This document shows, one piece after another, positions 46,392 through 55,617 of a stretch of 64,000 nucleotides of DNA. Both the position numbers and the translations under genes were made by a program. The stretch spans positions 1 to 64,000 of the forward strand of contig JAPOYV010000047.1 in assembly GCA_026706385.1 (NCBI GenBank), given 5' to 3'. The DNA is from Gammaproteobacteria bacterium (GTDB lineage Bacteria > Pseudomonadota > Gammaproteobacteria > Pseudomonadales > Azotimanducaceae). The notes beneath the pieces are model-generated. The model searched no databases and was not told where the DNA came from. It worked only from the letters and a program-made list of their open reading frames with translations. Position 1 is the first letter of the stretch. Each line of letters opens with the position of its first letter.

Positions 46392-47582
46392 ATGCTGCAC
46401 GGCTTGCTCAAACGACGCCTGATTCCGTTGCTGGTTCTGTTCGCCGGGGTCTTGGCGGGTGCCTTGATCATCGTCACCGGGCCGAGCCTCGAGCCGCAGT
46501 CCGTTCCGCCGCAGGTACCCGTGGTGAAGACCCTCGCGGCGACCCAGCAGACCGTGCGGCTCTCGGTTGCCGCCCACGGCACCGTCGTGCCGAAGAGCGA
46601 AAGCGACCTGGTGGCGGAGGTGTCCGGACGCGTCGTGCATGTCTCGGACGCCCTCGTCTCCGGCGGGTTCTTCGCCAGAGGCGATGTGCTCGTTGCCGTC
46701 GAACGCATCGACTACGAGGTCGCCGATGCCCAAGCCAAGGCCCAATTGGCCGCGGCCCGGAGCGACGTGATCGGCGCGCGAAGGGCGTACGCCCGATACG
46801 ACAGTCTCGCCGATGCCAGGTCCGGCTCCGAGGCGGAGAAGGACGACGCGCTGAACCGTCTGCTGGTCGCCCAAGCGGCGCTCGAAGAGGCCACCGCCCG
46901 CAAGACGCGGGCCGAGCGCGATCTGGACCGTACCCGGCTAACCGCCCCCTACGATGGTCGCGTGCGCACGGAACGCGTGGACGTGGGCCAGTTCGTCAAC
47001 CGCGGCGAAGCCATCGCCACCCTGTATTCCACGGACTACGCCGAAGTCCGCTTACCCGTGCTTGACCGGGACCTCGCGCATCTGCCGCTCACCTTGGCCC
47101 GCCCGCCCGATGCCGACAAACCGCCGGTGGCCGTGGTCCTCAAGGCCGAGTTCGCCGGTCGCCAGCACACGTGGGGCGCCGAGGTGGTGCGCACCGAGGG
47201 CGAACTCGACGGCCAGACCCGCATGGTCAACGTCATCGCCCAAGTGGCGGCCCCCTACGATCCGCCCAACGGGTCGCCGCTAACCGTGGGGATGTTCGTC
47301 GAAGCGGAGATTCTCGGCCGGGAGGTGGCGAACGTGGTCGTGCTGCCCCGCACCGCGTTGCAGGCGAACGACCAGGTCTATCTGATCGGGGCGGACAATC
47401 GGCTTGAGTTCCGCGATGTCGCCATCCTCCGTGCCACTAGCGATAAGGTCTACATCCAAGGCGGGATCGCCGAAGGCGAACTGGTCAGCACAAGCCGCCT
47501 CGACGCCGCGGTCGAAGGCCAACTCGTGCGACCTGTCGACGAAGTCCACGCCGATACGCTCCCTGCGGAGATCGGCGCATGA
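46392..47582 (+). CDS. RND periplasmic adaptor (system B)
   Basis: A 396-residue membrane-fusion protein. The N-terminal helix is LLKRRLIPLLVLFAGVLAGA in part, the lipoyl half-motif is VSGRVVHVSDALVSGGFFARGD in two pieces, the coiled-coil hairpin spans about 115-185 and the second lipoyl half is LTAPYDGRVRTERVDVGQFV. It is divergent from system A and convergent with the system B permease (18 bases apart), an unusual layout because adaptor and pump normally share a strand. Pairing with that permease is inferred from proximity. Confidence 0.88.
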   Translation: MLHGLLKRRLIPLLVLFAGVLAGALIIVTGPSLEPQSVPPQVPVVKTLAATQQTVRLSVAAHGTVVPKSESDLVAEVSGRVVHVSDALVSGGFFARGDVLVAVERIDYEVADAQAKAQLAAARSDVIGARRAYARYDSLADARSGSEAEKDDALNRLLVAQAALEEATARKTRAERDLDRTRLTAPYDGRVRTERVDVGQFVNRGEAIATLYSTDYAEVRLPVLDRDLAHLPLTLARPPDADKPPVAVVLKAEFAGRQHTWGAEVVRTEGELDGQTRMVNVIAQVAAPYDPPNGSPLTVGMFVEAEILGREVANVVVLPRTALQANDQVYLIGADNRLEFRDVAILRATSDKVYIQGGIAEGELVSTSRLDAAVEGQLVRPVDEVHADTLPAEIGA

Positions 47583-47600
47583 CGTCCGCAGCGTGACTGT

Positions 47601-50600
47601 CTACCGCGCTCGTCGCTGACCGCCGGTCCCGGCGAGGACGTCCGCAACATGCCGGGCGGCAAGCTCGGCGGTGGCCGCGATGGCTTCCGGCAGCGCGTCG
47701 AAGTCGTCCACGCCGCCGATCACCGCCAACGTATTGCGCTGCTCCGCGGAAGCGGCAGAGGCATCGAAGGCGCCGACGCAGACCATGCTCAGGAAGCCGT
47801 CGATGTTCTGCCAGAGTGTTGCAGCACCGGCAAGTTGGGTGGCCGCATCGTCGCCGAGCAGGCCCTCTTCAGCGGCGGTCGCGAACGTGGCGGTGAGACT
47901 CGCCGCGAGCACTGCCGGCACACGGCTAGCGAGCGACAGCTTGATCACGTCGGCGGCCAGTTCGACGTCGTCGAGGCCGCCCGGCCGATGCCGCACATCC
48001 CAAGGACCGCTGTCGACCACGCGGTCGGCCGGTGCGACGCCGGGAAGGACACCTCTATCTGCGGCGTGAGAGAGCGCGGTCTGCCGCAGCGCCTCGAAGT
48101 CCTCGGCCAGACCGTCTTCTGCCACGATGACCCGAGCATCTGCCAGCATCCGCAAATCCGCGGGCACCGGGGCCATGGCAAGCGCCGCCAAGTCGGACAG
48201 CGCCCATGCCGCGCCGTGCTCGCCGCTTCCGGCGTAGGTTCCCACGCCCCCGAAAAGGATGCCCTCGGGAGACAGGCTGCGTACGGATCGCATCAGGCGT
48301 TGCAGCAACTGCGCATGCCAAGTCTGCGGATCGACGCCCAGACTGGCCGGTTGGCGCTCTTGGTCATAGAGAAAGAGCAGGCGCAAGGGCGCGCCCGTCG
48401 CGAACTCGCGGCGACCGAGCGGACCGAGGGCCAGCAATGCCACCCTGCTGCCCGGCATCGCGCCGTTCTTGTCTGCGAACTCTCTCTTGGCGGCTGGGAG
48501 CAGGACAGCAAGCACGGCGCCCAGGATGTCGGCGATTGGCCGAGCAGCGTCCAACGGCGCGATGGTGCCATTGAGCATGTGCACACCCACCTGGAAGGTC
48601 CGCTGCTCCGCCCAAGCGCGCGCCTCCTGGGCGAGGTCGTACACGGTCGGCGCCCTGGCCGCGATCGCGCCAAGCTGGGCGGCCATCTCCTCTCGGTCGA
48701 ACTCGCGCTCGTAGTAGACCCGCACGAGGCCCCGGCGGGCGATCTCCGCGGTCTCCGGATCCAGTCCCAGATCCTCGTCGATCTGCAGATCGGTGAACTC
48801 CCGCGACTGCACGCTTTCCTGGATATAGGGATAGCGGGCCATCCACTGGGTGAGGCGCGGCGCGGATCCGAGCATGTCGCCGATGGCACCGGTGACCCGG
48901 TTGGCACCGCCCCGCAGGTCGTGCAGCACCAGCCACAGCGCGGGCACGGCGAAGAGTGCGGCCGGCATGGAGAACAGGACGCCGTAGGCCAGCGACACGG
49001 CCATCGGGATGATGGCAACCGCTTGGGCGTTCTTGCTGAGAATCAGCGGCAGAACGCCGAGGAAGGTCGTCGCGGTGGTGATCAGGATGGGACGCACCCG
49101 CAGGCAGGCGGCCCGGACGATGGCATCCTGGAGCGAATCGCCGTCCGCGCGGAAGCGGTTGACCGCGTGCATCAGCACGAGCGTGGCGTTGACGACCACG
49201 CCCGCAGCCGCGACGACGCCGAACGCCGAGGTCATCGACATGCCCGCGATGGCATGGAGCGGAAGCATGATCACGTGGCCGAACACCGCGCCCACGAACG
49301 CGAACGGCAGCACCGACATGATGACGAGTGGCTGCGTGTAGGACCGCAGCGGGATCGCCAGCAGGGCGAAGACCGCGAACATCGACAGCATGAAGAGCGG
49401 CACGAGGCTGTCCATGGCTTCCTGCTGCATCGCAAGGCCCTCGGCCTTGTAGCTGGTGCCCGGGTATCTGGCGGCGATCTCCTCGAGAACACCGCCCTGG
49501 GTCAGCGCGGTCTGAACGGCCGCCGAACTGGTCAGCGCTGGATCGACCTCGGCCGACACCAGGATCGAGCGCTTCCCGTCTACGCGCACGATGGACGAAT
49601 AGCCGCGTCCGGCCTCGACGGTGGCGACGGTGGCGAACGGCACCGCATCGCCGCTTGGCGTGCGCACGCGGAACGCATCGAGCGCCGCCAGCGAGCGCCG
49701 GTGCTCGGCGGGATAGCGGAGCATGATGCGAATGTCCTCCGGCCCGCGCTGGACGCGCTGCACTTCCTCGCCGTAGAAGGCCTGGCGCACCTGACGCCCG
49801 AGGTCAACCAAGGTCAACCCGAGCCCCTCGCCCGCGGGTGTGATCGACAGCCGGAGTTCCGCTTTCCCCTCCCGGTACGAGTCGAACACCTCGCGCACGC
49901 CGGGGTAGGTCCACAACTGTTCGCCGACCTCGGCGGCGAAGCCGCGCAGGGTCTCGACATCATCGCCGAAGACACGGATCCCGACGTTGGTGTCGCCAGC
50001 GCCCAGGGCGGTCGTGTAGTGCAACTCGGCCCCCAAGATGGTGCCGGTGGCTACCCGCCAGCGCTCCGCGATTTCTCCCGTCGAAATGTCGCGCGTCTCG
50101 CTCGGCGAGAGCTGCAAGGCGACTTCGCCAAGGTGCGATCCCGTGGCGAGCGCGACACCGCTGAAGCTCTCCATGGCGGACGGCTGCGACCCCGTCGCCG
50201 CCAGGATGTGCTGAATCGGCGCCGCGCCGGGCTCCTCGGCGAGTTGGTCCCGCACCTGCCGCGCCGAAGCGGTTAGGCGGTCGATCGCCCGTAGCGTCTC
50301 GTCTTCGTTCACGCCGTACGGCATCGTCAATTTGGCCACCACCCGATCCGTCTCCGCGTCCATCGCAAAGGTGAACGGCAGATGACCCGACGACATGATC
50401 GCGCCCGCGAAAATCAGCGCGACGGCCGCCAGCGACAGCGTCAGGTGCCGGGCAGTCATCGCGGCTTCGACCGTGCGCCGGAAGCGTCCGTCGATGAACG
50501 CGGCGAGCCCCGATTCCAAACGCGTCTGGAACGTCGCGAAGGCGACGCCTAACCGGCTCAAACCGCCCATTCGGTGCGCCACCCACACCGCCGTGGCAGC

Positions 50601-52166
50601 GGCGACCGCGAGGCCGCAGCCCGTGCGGAAGTCCGGGGCGATGGCGAAGGCGGCGATGACCACGAGCAGCAGCAGTGCCGTGCCGAATTCGCCGAGCGGC
50701 ATCCGTGCGCTGCGGTGCCCGAGATGGGCCGGCAGCACCGTTTGGCACTCCACCAGGGAAAACACGAGGCAGCAGATCACGGTCGCCGCGGTCACGGACA
50801 TGAGCTGGCCGATGACGCCGGCGGCCAGCAGCAGCGGCACGAAAGCCGCCACCGTGGTCAGCACGCCGAACGTCACCGGCACCAGCACCTGCTGCGCGCC
50901 TTCGATCGCACCGGCGAGTTCCCCGCGGCCGCCCTGCTGGGAGACGTAGACGGACTCGCCCACGACGACAGCGTCGTCCACCAGCATGCCGAGCGCGATG
51001 ATGAAGCCGACGACGGATACGGCGTCTATGGCGTAGCCGAACCAGAAAAGCAGGAAGACGGCGCCCAGGAAGGCGATGGGAATGCCGATGGCGACCCACA
51101 GGGCGAGATGGGGCCGCAGAAAGAGCGCAAGTACCACCAGCACCAGGAGCAGCCCCTGGATGCCGCTGTCAACCAAGGCCCCGAGCCGGTCGGTCAGCAT
51201 GACGGACTCGTCCTTCCAGAGCGTCAACACAACGCCCGCCGGGTAGTTCGCGGCCGACTCGGCAAGGTAGCGGCGAACGGTCTCGCTGATCTCCTGGATG
51301 TTCTGATTGCCGACCTTGGAGACCTGCACCAATGCGGCCGGCTTGCCGTCGAAGCGGAGGCTCTGGCTCGTGTCCTCGAACCCGTCAACGACCTCCGCGA
51401 CATCCCTGAGCAGTACGCGCGTGCCGCCGCTGTCGGCAGTAACGACCAGCCGCTCGAGCTCCTCGCCACGGTAGGCCTGGCCCCTGGTTCGCAGCGACAC
51501 GTCCCCGGCGTCGGTCTTGACCGTGCCGCCGGGCAGGTCCGCGGAACCACGCCGCAGCGCCTCGGCCACATGGTCGAACGTCAGGTTGTTGCGCAGCAGC
51601 GAAGGCTCGGAGATCTCCACCGAAATCTCGTACGGACGGCTGTTCGTGAGCGCCACCTGCGTGATCCCCGGCAAGGCCTTGATGTCGTCGCGCACGCGAC
51701 GGCCGATCTCCTTCAGCGTGCGTTCGTCCGTCGGGCCGGTCACCGCGACCTCCAGCACGACGCTCGTATAGGTTGGCAGCGAGATGATTGGCTTCTCGGT
51801 CTCCGCGGGGAAGGTATCGATGGCGTTGATCGCGGACTCGACCTCGTTGCGCACCGCGGCGGTGTCCGCCTCCAGGAACAACGTCAGCTCCACCGCGCAG
51901 ATCCCCTCGTCGGATATGGCGACGACCTCCTTGATCCCGGAGATGCCTTGCAGCCGCTCCTCGATCCGGTTGCAGACCCCGGATGCGACCTCCTCGGGGG
52001 CCGCGCCGAGATAGGGAACCGTGATGCTGATGAACGGGAAATCGACGTCGGGGTAGATCTGGATCGGAATCCGCGTCATCGCCGCGAGGCCGGCGAGCAC
52101 GGAGAATCCCATCACGAGATTGGCGGCCACGTGGTTGGTGGCGAACCAGGCGATCATGCGCTTCAT
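47601..52166 (-). CDS. RND efflux permease (system B) fused to a degenerate GlnE-like domain
   Basis: A 1521-residue protein, about 450 longer than normal. Residues 1-1085 form an AcrB-type pump: N terminus MKRMIAWFATNHVAANLVMG, proton-relay Asp pair in ALGMLVDDAVVVGES, and two extra hydrophobic segments near 505-545. Residues about 1110-1510 resemble the C-terminal half of GlnE (glutamine synthetase adenylyltransferase), with TFQVGVHMLNG, VALLALGPLGRREF (1242-1255), LRLLFLYD, ADARVIVAEDGL and VRHRPGGLDDVELA (about 1391). The catalytic SDxD is replaced by TGAPLR, and the LRPSG-type motif is also lost, so adenylyl transfer is unlikely. The tail would be cytoplasmic. Fusion is within one uninterrupted frame. 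Confidence 0.85.
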   Translation of the reverse strand: MKRMIAWFATNHVAANLVMGFSVLAGLAAMTRIPIQIYPDVDFPFISITVPYLGAAPEEVASGVCNRIEERLQGISGIKEVVAISDEGICAVELTLFLEADTAAVRNEVESAINAIDTFPAETEKPIISLPTYTSVVLEVAVTGPTDERTLKEIGRRVRDDIKALPGITQVALTNSRPYEISVEISEPSLLRNNLTFDHVAEALRRGSADLPGGTVKTDAGDVSLRTRGQAYRGEELERLVVTADSGGTRVLLRDVAEVVDGFEDTSQSLRFDGKPAALVQVSKVGNQNIQEISETVRRYLAESAANYPAGVVLTLWKDESVMLTDRLGALVDSGIQGLLLVLVVLALFLRPHLALWVAIGIPIAFLGAVFLLFWFGYAIDAVSVVGFIIALGMLVDDAVVVGESVYVSQQGGRGELAGAIEGAQQVLVPVTFGVLTTVAAFVPLLLAAGVIGQLMSVTAATVICCLVFSLVECQTVLPAHLGHRSARMPLGEFGTALLLLVVIAAFAIAPDFRTGCGLAVAAATAVWVAHRMGGLSRLGVAFATFQTRLESGLAAFIDGRFRRTVEAAMTARHLTLSLAAVALIFAGAIMSSGHLPFTFAMDAETDRVVAKLTMPYGVNEDETLRAIDRLTASARQVRDQLAEEPGAAPIQHILAATGSQPSAMESFSGVALATGSHLGEVALQLSPSETRDISTGEIAERWRVATGTILGAELHYTTALGAGDTNVGIRVFGDDVETLRGFAAEVGEQLWTYPGVREVFDSYREGKAELRLSITPAGEGLGLTLVDLGRQVRQAFYGEEVQRVQRGPEDIRIMLRYPAEHRRSLAALDAFRVRTPSGDAVPFATVATVEAGRGYSSIVRVDGKRSILVSAEVDPALTSSAAVQTALTQGGVLEEIAARYPGTSYKAEGLAMQQEAMDSLVPLFMLSMFAVFALLAIPLRSYTQPLVIMSVLPFAFVGAVFGHVIMLPLHAIAGMSMTSAFGVVAAAGVVVNATLVLMHAVNRFRADGDSLQDAIVRAACLRVRPILITTATTFLGVLPLILSKNAQAVAIIPMAVSLAYGVLFSMPAALFAVPALWLVLHDLRGGANRVTGAIGDMLGSAPRLTQWMARYPYIQESVQSREFTDLQIDEDLGLDPETAEIARRGLVRVYYEREFDREEMAAQLGAIAARAPTVYDLAQEARAWAEQRTFQVGVHMLNGTIAPLDAARPIADILGAVLAVLLPAAKREFADKNGAMPGSRVALLALGPLGRREFATGAPLRLLFLYDQERQPASLGVDPQTWHAQLLQRLMRSVRSLSPEGILFGGVGTYAGSGEHGAAWALSDLAALAMAPVPADLRMLADARVIVAEDGLAEDFEALRQTALSHAADRGVLPGVAPADRVVDSGPWDVRHRPGGLDDVELAADVIKLSLASRVPAVLAASLTATFATAAEEGLLGDDAATQLAGAATLWQNIDGFLSMVCVGAFDASAASAEQRNTLAVIGGVDDFDALPEAIAATAELAARHVADVLAGTGGQRRAR

Positions 52167-52356
52167 GGGGAGATGGTTCCTCCGGGAGCGCTAGGCGCGT
52201 CGTCGGCGTGACGCGAAGCACGTTCGCACCGTTGCGGGTCACGCATCCCAAGTGTCAAACATGGCCCCAACGAAAAAACGGACATTGAAACGCTGTCTCT
52301 CCCTTGGGATTCGTTGTACCGCAAACCGCCATGTCGCGCACTTGACCGCCCGCAGG

Positions 52357-52389
52357 GTATGACCATACGCAAGGTACGGCTATGGTCAC
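52357..52389 (+). promoter_or_regulatory. Putative tandem operator of the ribbon-helix-helix protein
   Basis: A perfect palindrome GTATG-AC-CATAC (52357-52368) is followed by a partial copy around TATGGTCA (52381-52388). Their centres are 22 bases apart, about two helical turns, so both face the same side of the DNA. The second copy covers the start codon of the gene at 52382. Ribbon-helix-helix proteins often bind such tandem sites to repress themselves. Confidence 0.5.
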
Positions 52390-52546
52390 AGTTCGTTCAA
52401 CGTATTCTCCGGACTTGGACACCGCGCGGCGACTCGATTCCTTGGACGCGCTCTGGACGACATCCAAGTCCGGCGCACTGCGGCGCGCAATCGAGGCCGC
52501 GGCCGAGCAGACGCACGATATCGGGTACGCGAAGCTCGAGGCCTGA
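52382..52546 (+). CDS. Small ribbon-helix-helix (CopG/Arc-like) protein
   Basis: A 54-residue frame. The layout is a beta strand (TVRSTYSPDL), a helix (ARRLDSLDALWTT) and a second helix after the turn SKSGALRRAIEAAAE, a pattern common in CopG/Arc repressors and antitoxins. AAGG at 52371-52374 is a possible ribosome binding site. A tandem palindromic operator overlaps its start. It is 78 bases upstream of the SNF2 gene and on the same strand, so it may regulate that operon. No toxin gene is adjacent. The gene is small, so the call is moderate. Confidence 0.55.
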   Translation: MVTVRSTYSPDLDTARRLDSLDALWTTSKSGALRRAIEAAAEQTHDIGYAKLEA

Positions 52547-52624
52547 AGCGGCCGAGGATTCGGCAAGCGTCTCGCGTCGAATCGGGTCCAGGCGCGCACG
52601 TGCCGATATACTGTGCACCGACCC

Positions 52625-55582
52625 ATGCCCATGCATCCCATCCATCGACGCTACTACGCCGAGGATCTTGTGCGCCTGCGCCGTGCGGGCGAACGGCGGC
52701 GGCAAGTGGCGTCGCAGCGCAGCGGTCGCGTGGATCCGAACCCGCACCAGATCGACGCCGTGATGTTCGCCCTGCGGCGCATCCCGCAGGGCGGCTGCAT
52801 CCTGGCCGACGAGGTGGGTCTCGGCAAAACCATAGAAGCGGGGCTGGTGATCGCCCAGTTGCTCGCCGAAGGAGCAACGCGAATCCTCATCGTCGTGCCG
52901 CGGCCGTTGCTCGGCCAGTGGCAGAACGAGCTCTACGACCTGTTTGGAATCGACGCCGTCGAGGCGGCCAAGCCGGACTCAAACGTCGCCGGCGACGGCG
53001 TCTTTCTTGCCGGGCGCGAATACGCCGGCGGCGACACCGGGTTCAAGCGGTTGACCGAGGCGCCGCCTTTCGACCTGTGCCTGATCGACGAAGCCCACGA
53101 AGTATTCGCCGCCATCCACCGGCGCTTCGAACGCGACGGCAGCTACGACGAACACAGCCGCCACGCACGCACGGCGCACCGCGTGCGGCAGATCATCGGT
53201 GCCTCGCCAGTGCTTCTGTTGACCGCGACGCCGATCCAGAACTCGCTCAACGAGCTCTGGGGGCTCGTCCAGTACGTGGACCCGACCGGTACCCTGCTCG
53301 GCGAGAAGCCCGTCTTCGAGGACGTGTTCTGCACCGACGACGGTCGCAGCGCCGCGCACGAGCAGACGGAAGAACTGAAACGCCGCCTGGACGCAGTGGT
53401 CAAGCGAACGTTGCGTCGACAGGCCCAGGAGTTCCTCGACAAGCCCTTCGTCGGACGCCGCGCACAGCTCTTCGAATACCTCATGAGCCCCGCCGAACGG
53501 GCGCTCTACGACGACGTGACCGAGTACCTCCTCGCGCCGCGGCTGTACGCCTTCCACGGCAGTGCCCGACAGTTGCTGCTGCTAGGTTTCCACCGCCGCA
53601 TGGCCTCCTCGACCGCCGCGCTCGCCGAAAGCCTCGAACGCGTGGCCGGCCGCTTGCGCACGTTGCTCGACGGCAACGCTGCGGATGCGGCAGCGGCGGA
53701 AAGCGCCGACTCGTTCGCCGAAGATCTCGAAGAGGACGACCAGGTCGGTGCGGAGGCGAGGCTGCAAGAGCAGCCCGTCGATGCCGCTCCCGACTCGGAC
53801 GGCGTTCGCGAGGAGCTTGCCCGGGTCGAGGATTTCGTCCAGCGCGCGCGGGCCTTGCCGCAGGACAGCAAGGCCGCAAGCCTCGTCACCGCCGTCCGCC
53901 TGGTCATGGACCGACCGCCGGACCGGCGCAAGGTGGTGATCTTCACCGAGTCGTTGACGACCCAGGACTACCTCCAGAGACTCCTGATCGAACAGACCGA
54001 GTTGCGCGACGACGACATTACGCTGTTCCGCGGCACCAACGACTCGCCCCGCGCCATGGCCGCCTTGCGCGCGTGGCGTGAGGACAACCAAGGCGACCGC
54101 TTGCCGAGCCCTTCGGTCGCCGTACGCTTGGCGCTGGTCCACGAGTTCCGCACCCGATCCACCGTCATGATCTCGTCGGAGGCTGGCGCCAAGGGACTCA
54201 ACCTGCAGTTCTGCGATACCGTCGTGAACTACGACCTGCCGTGGAACCCGCAGCGCATCGAACAGCGCATCGGCCGCTGCCACCGCTACGGCCAGCAACG
54301 CGACGTGACCGTGATCAACTTCATCGCCAAGGACAACGAGGCCCAGCGGCTGACCTTCGACCTCCTGAGCACCAAGCTTGACCTGTTCGGCAACGTGCTG
54401 GACATGTCGGACGTGGTCCTGCAGACACCGCGCTCGAACGCCTCCGAGCAGCTGGTTTCCGCGCTCGGCCCGGACTTCGAGAACCAGCTGCGCCGGATCT
54501 GGGAACGCGCTCGTTCGGTTCGCGAGGTGGAGGACGAGCTACGTCGCTTGGGGGAGACGATGGAGGAGCGGCGCCGAGAACTCGAACGCGTCAAGAAGCG
54601 CACGGTGGGCCTGATCGAATCCGGGCTCGACGACTCGGTGCGCGACGTGTTCCGGCGCATCGAGGGCGATCTGCCAGACGCGCTTGCGACGCTCGATGAG
54701 GAGCTGCAACGCGTGCTGTGCGGGTACCTCGACGCATCGAGGGCGGCGTGGCGCGCTGACGAACGGAACGGCTTGCGGCTGTTGCACATCGGCGCATCGG
54801 CGCATTTGCCGAGTCCTTATTCGGACGGCGCATCGCTGGCCCTCGGCAGCGTTCCGCCGTCCGTTGGCATGGAAACGCTGCACCTCGCGCATCCGCTCAT
54901 CAAGGCCGCCGTGGCCGAAGCCCGGCAGACGGCCAGCGGCGCGTTCCGCGTGCGCTTCGAGCTCGGCGCCGACGCGCCGGCGCTGTTGCAGGCGCGCCAC
55001 GGAAGCCGGGGGCGCCTGGCGCTCAGCCGAATCGCCCATCGCGGATTCGAACGCGAAGACCGGCTGTGCGTCACCGCGGTGTTCGAAGATGCGGAAGTGC
55101 TGAAGCCGGCCGAGGCCGCGCTCCAACTCATCCGCCAGCCGTGCTCGGACATCCCGCCGTTGGACGTCCCACTCGACGTGACGGCCGAGCACCTCGACGA
55201 AGTCGTCGACGAGGAGATGTTCTTCGACCAGTCGAGCGCCGCGACTGCCGACCAGGCAAGTTTCGAGGCAACCATGGAGCAGCTCGACCAATACCTGGCC
55301 GACCGCACGCTCGTGCTGCATCGCAATCGCGAGCGGCAGTTGAAGCGTCTCGCCAACGCCGAACGTGCTCGCGACAGCGCTCTCGGGCCCGACAGCCGCG
55401 CTCGGGCAGAAAGCCGTGTGCGCCAGGCCGAGCAGGAAGTCGAACGCATCGATGGTCAAATCGCGAAACTGGCGTCCCGCAACGATCAGACCTATCGGCG
55501 CTGGAAGGCGCACGCCCACGACCGCCGGTACACCGCGCCGACAGTCGACCGGCTGTTGACCGCGGAGTTCGTGATCGCGTGA
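52625..55582 (+). CDS. SNF2-family helicase-like ATPase (RapA/HepA-like)
   Basis: A 985-residue superfamily-2 DNA translocase. The first RecA lobe has PNPHQIDAV, Walker A ADEVGLGKTIEAG (about 61-73), DEAH at about 155-158 and LLLTATPIQNSLNELWGL. The second lobe has SSEAGAKGLNLQFCD and the arginine-finger motif QRIGRCHRYGQQ (about 547-558). The C-terminal 380 residues are helical with coiled-coil tendency (ERQLKRLANAERARDS). An ATG at 52625 or 52631 is likely; a GTG at 52613 is rejected because a TATACT -10-like element (52607-52612) abuts it. SNF2 proteins move along DNA without unwinding, remodelling bound proteins. It heads a run with SbcD-like and SbcC-like genes. Confidence 0.9.
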   Translation: MPMHPIHRRYYAEDLVRLRRAGERRRQVASQRSGRVDPNPHQIDAVMFALRRIPQGGCILADEVGLGKTIEAGLVIAQLLAEGATRILIVVPRPLLGQWQNELYDLFGIDAVEAAKPDSNVAGDGVFLAGREYAGGDTGFKRLTEAPPFDLCLIDEAHEVFAAIHRRFERDGSYDEHSRHARTAHRVRQIIGASPVLLLTATPIQNSLNELWGLVQYVDPTGTLLGEKPVFEDVFCTDDGRSAAHEQTEELKRRLDAVVKRTLRRQAQEFLDKPFVGRRAQLFEYLMSPAERALYDDVTEYLLAPRLYAFHGSARQLLLLGFHRRMASSTAALAESLERVAGRLRTLLDGNAADAAAAESADSFAEDLEEDDQVGAEARLQEQPVDAAPDSDGVREELARVEDFVQRARALPQDSKAASLVTAVRLVMDRPPDRRKVVIFTESLTTQDYLQRLLIEQTELRDDDITLFRGTNDSPRAMAALRAWREDNQGDRLPSPSVAVRLALVHEFRTRSTVMISSEAGAKGLNLQFCDTVVNYDLPWNPQRIEQRIGRCHRYGQQRDVTVINFIAKDNEAQRLTFDLLSTKLDLFGNVLDMSDVVLQTPRSNASEQLVSALGPDFENQLRRIWERARSVREVEDELRRLGETMEERRRELERVKKRTVGLIESGLDDSVRDVFRRIEGDLPDALATLDEELQRVLCGYLDASRAAWRADERNGLRLLHIGASAHLPSPYSDGASLALGSVPPSVGMETLHLAHPLIKAAVAEARQTASGAFRVRFELGADAPALLQARHGSRGRLALSRIAHRGFEREDRLCVTAVFEDAEVLKPAEAALQLIRQPCSDIPPLDVPLDVTAEHLDEVVDEEMFFDQSSAATADQASFEATMEQLDQYLADRTLVLHRNRERQLKRLANAERARDSALGPDSRARAESRVRQAEQEVERIDGQIAKLASRNDQTYRRWKAHAHDRRYTAPTVDRLLTAEFVIA

Positions 55583-55617
55583 GCGTGCGCCAACAGCTTC
55601 GACGCGAGGAGGACGAC

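Noticed and set aside
47649-50276. A long open frame on the plus strand (875 codons) opposite the system B permease
   Set aside because: It is antisense to a well-supported RND gene, rich in Arg, His and Gly with no domain pattern, and explained by high GC codon bias. The same holds for 42802-44568 and other long antisense frames.
52255-52641. A minus-strand frame of 128 codons upstream of the SNF2 gene
   Set aside because: It overlaps the palindromes and the RHH frame, has no ribosome binding site and no recognisable content.
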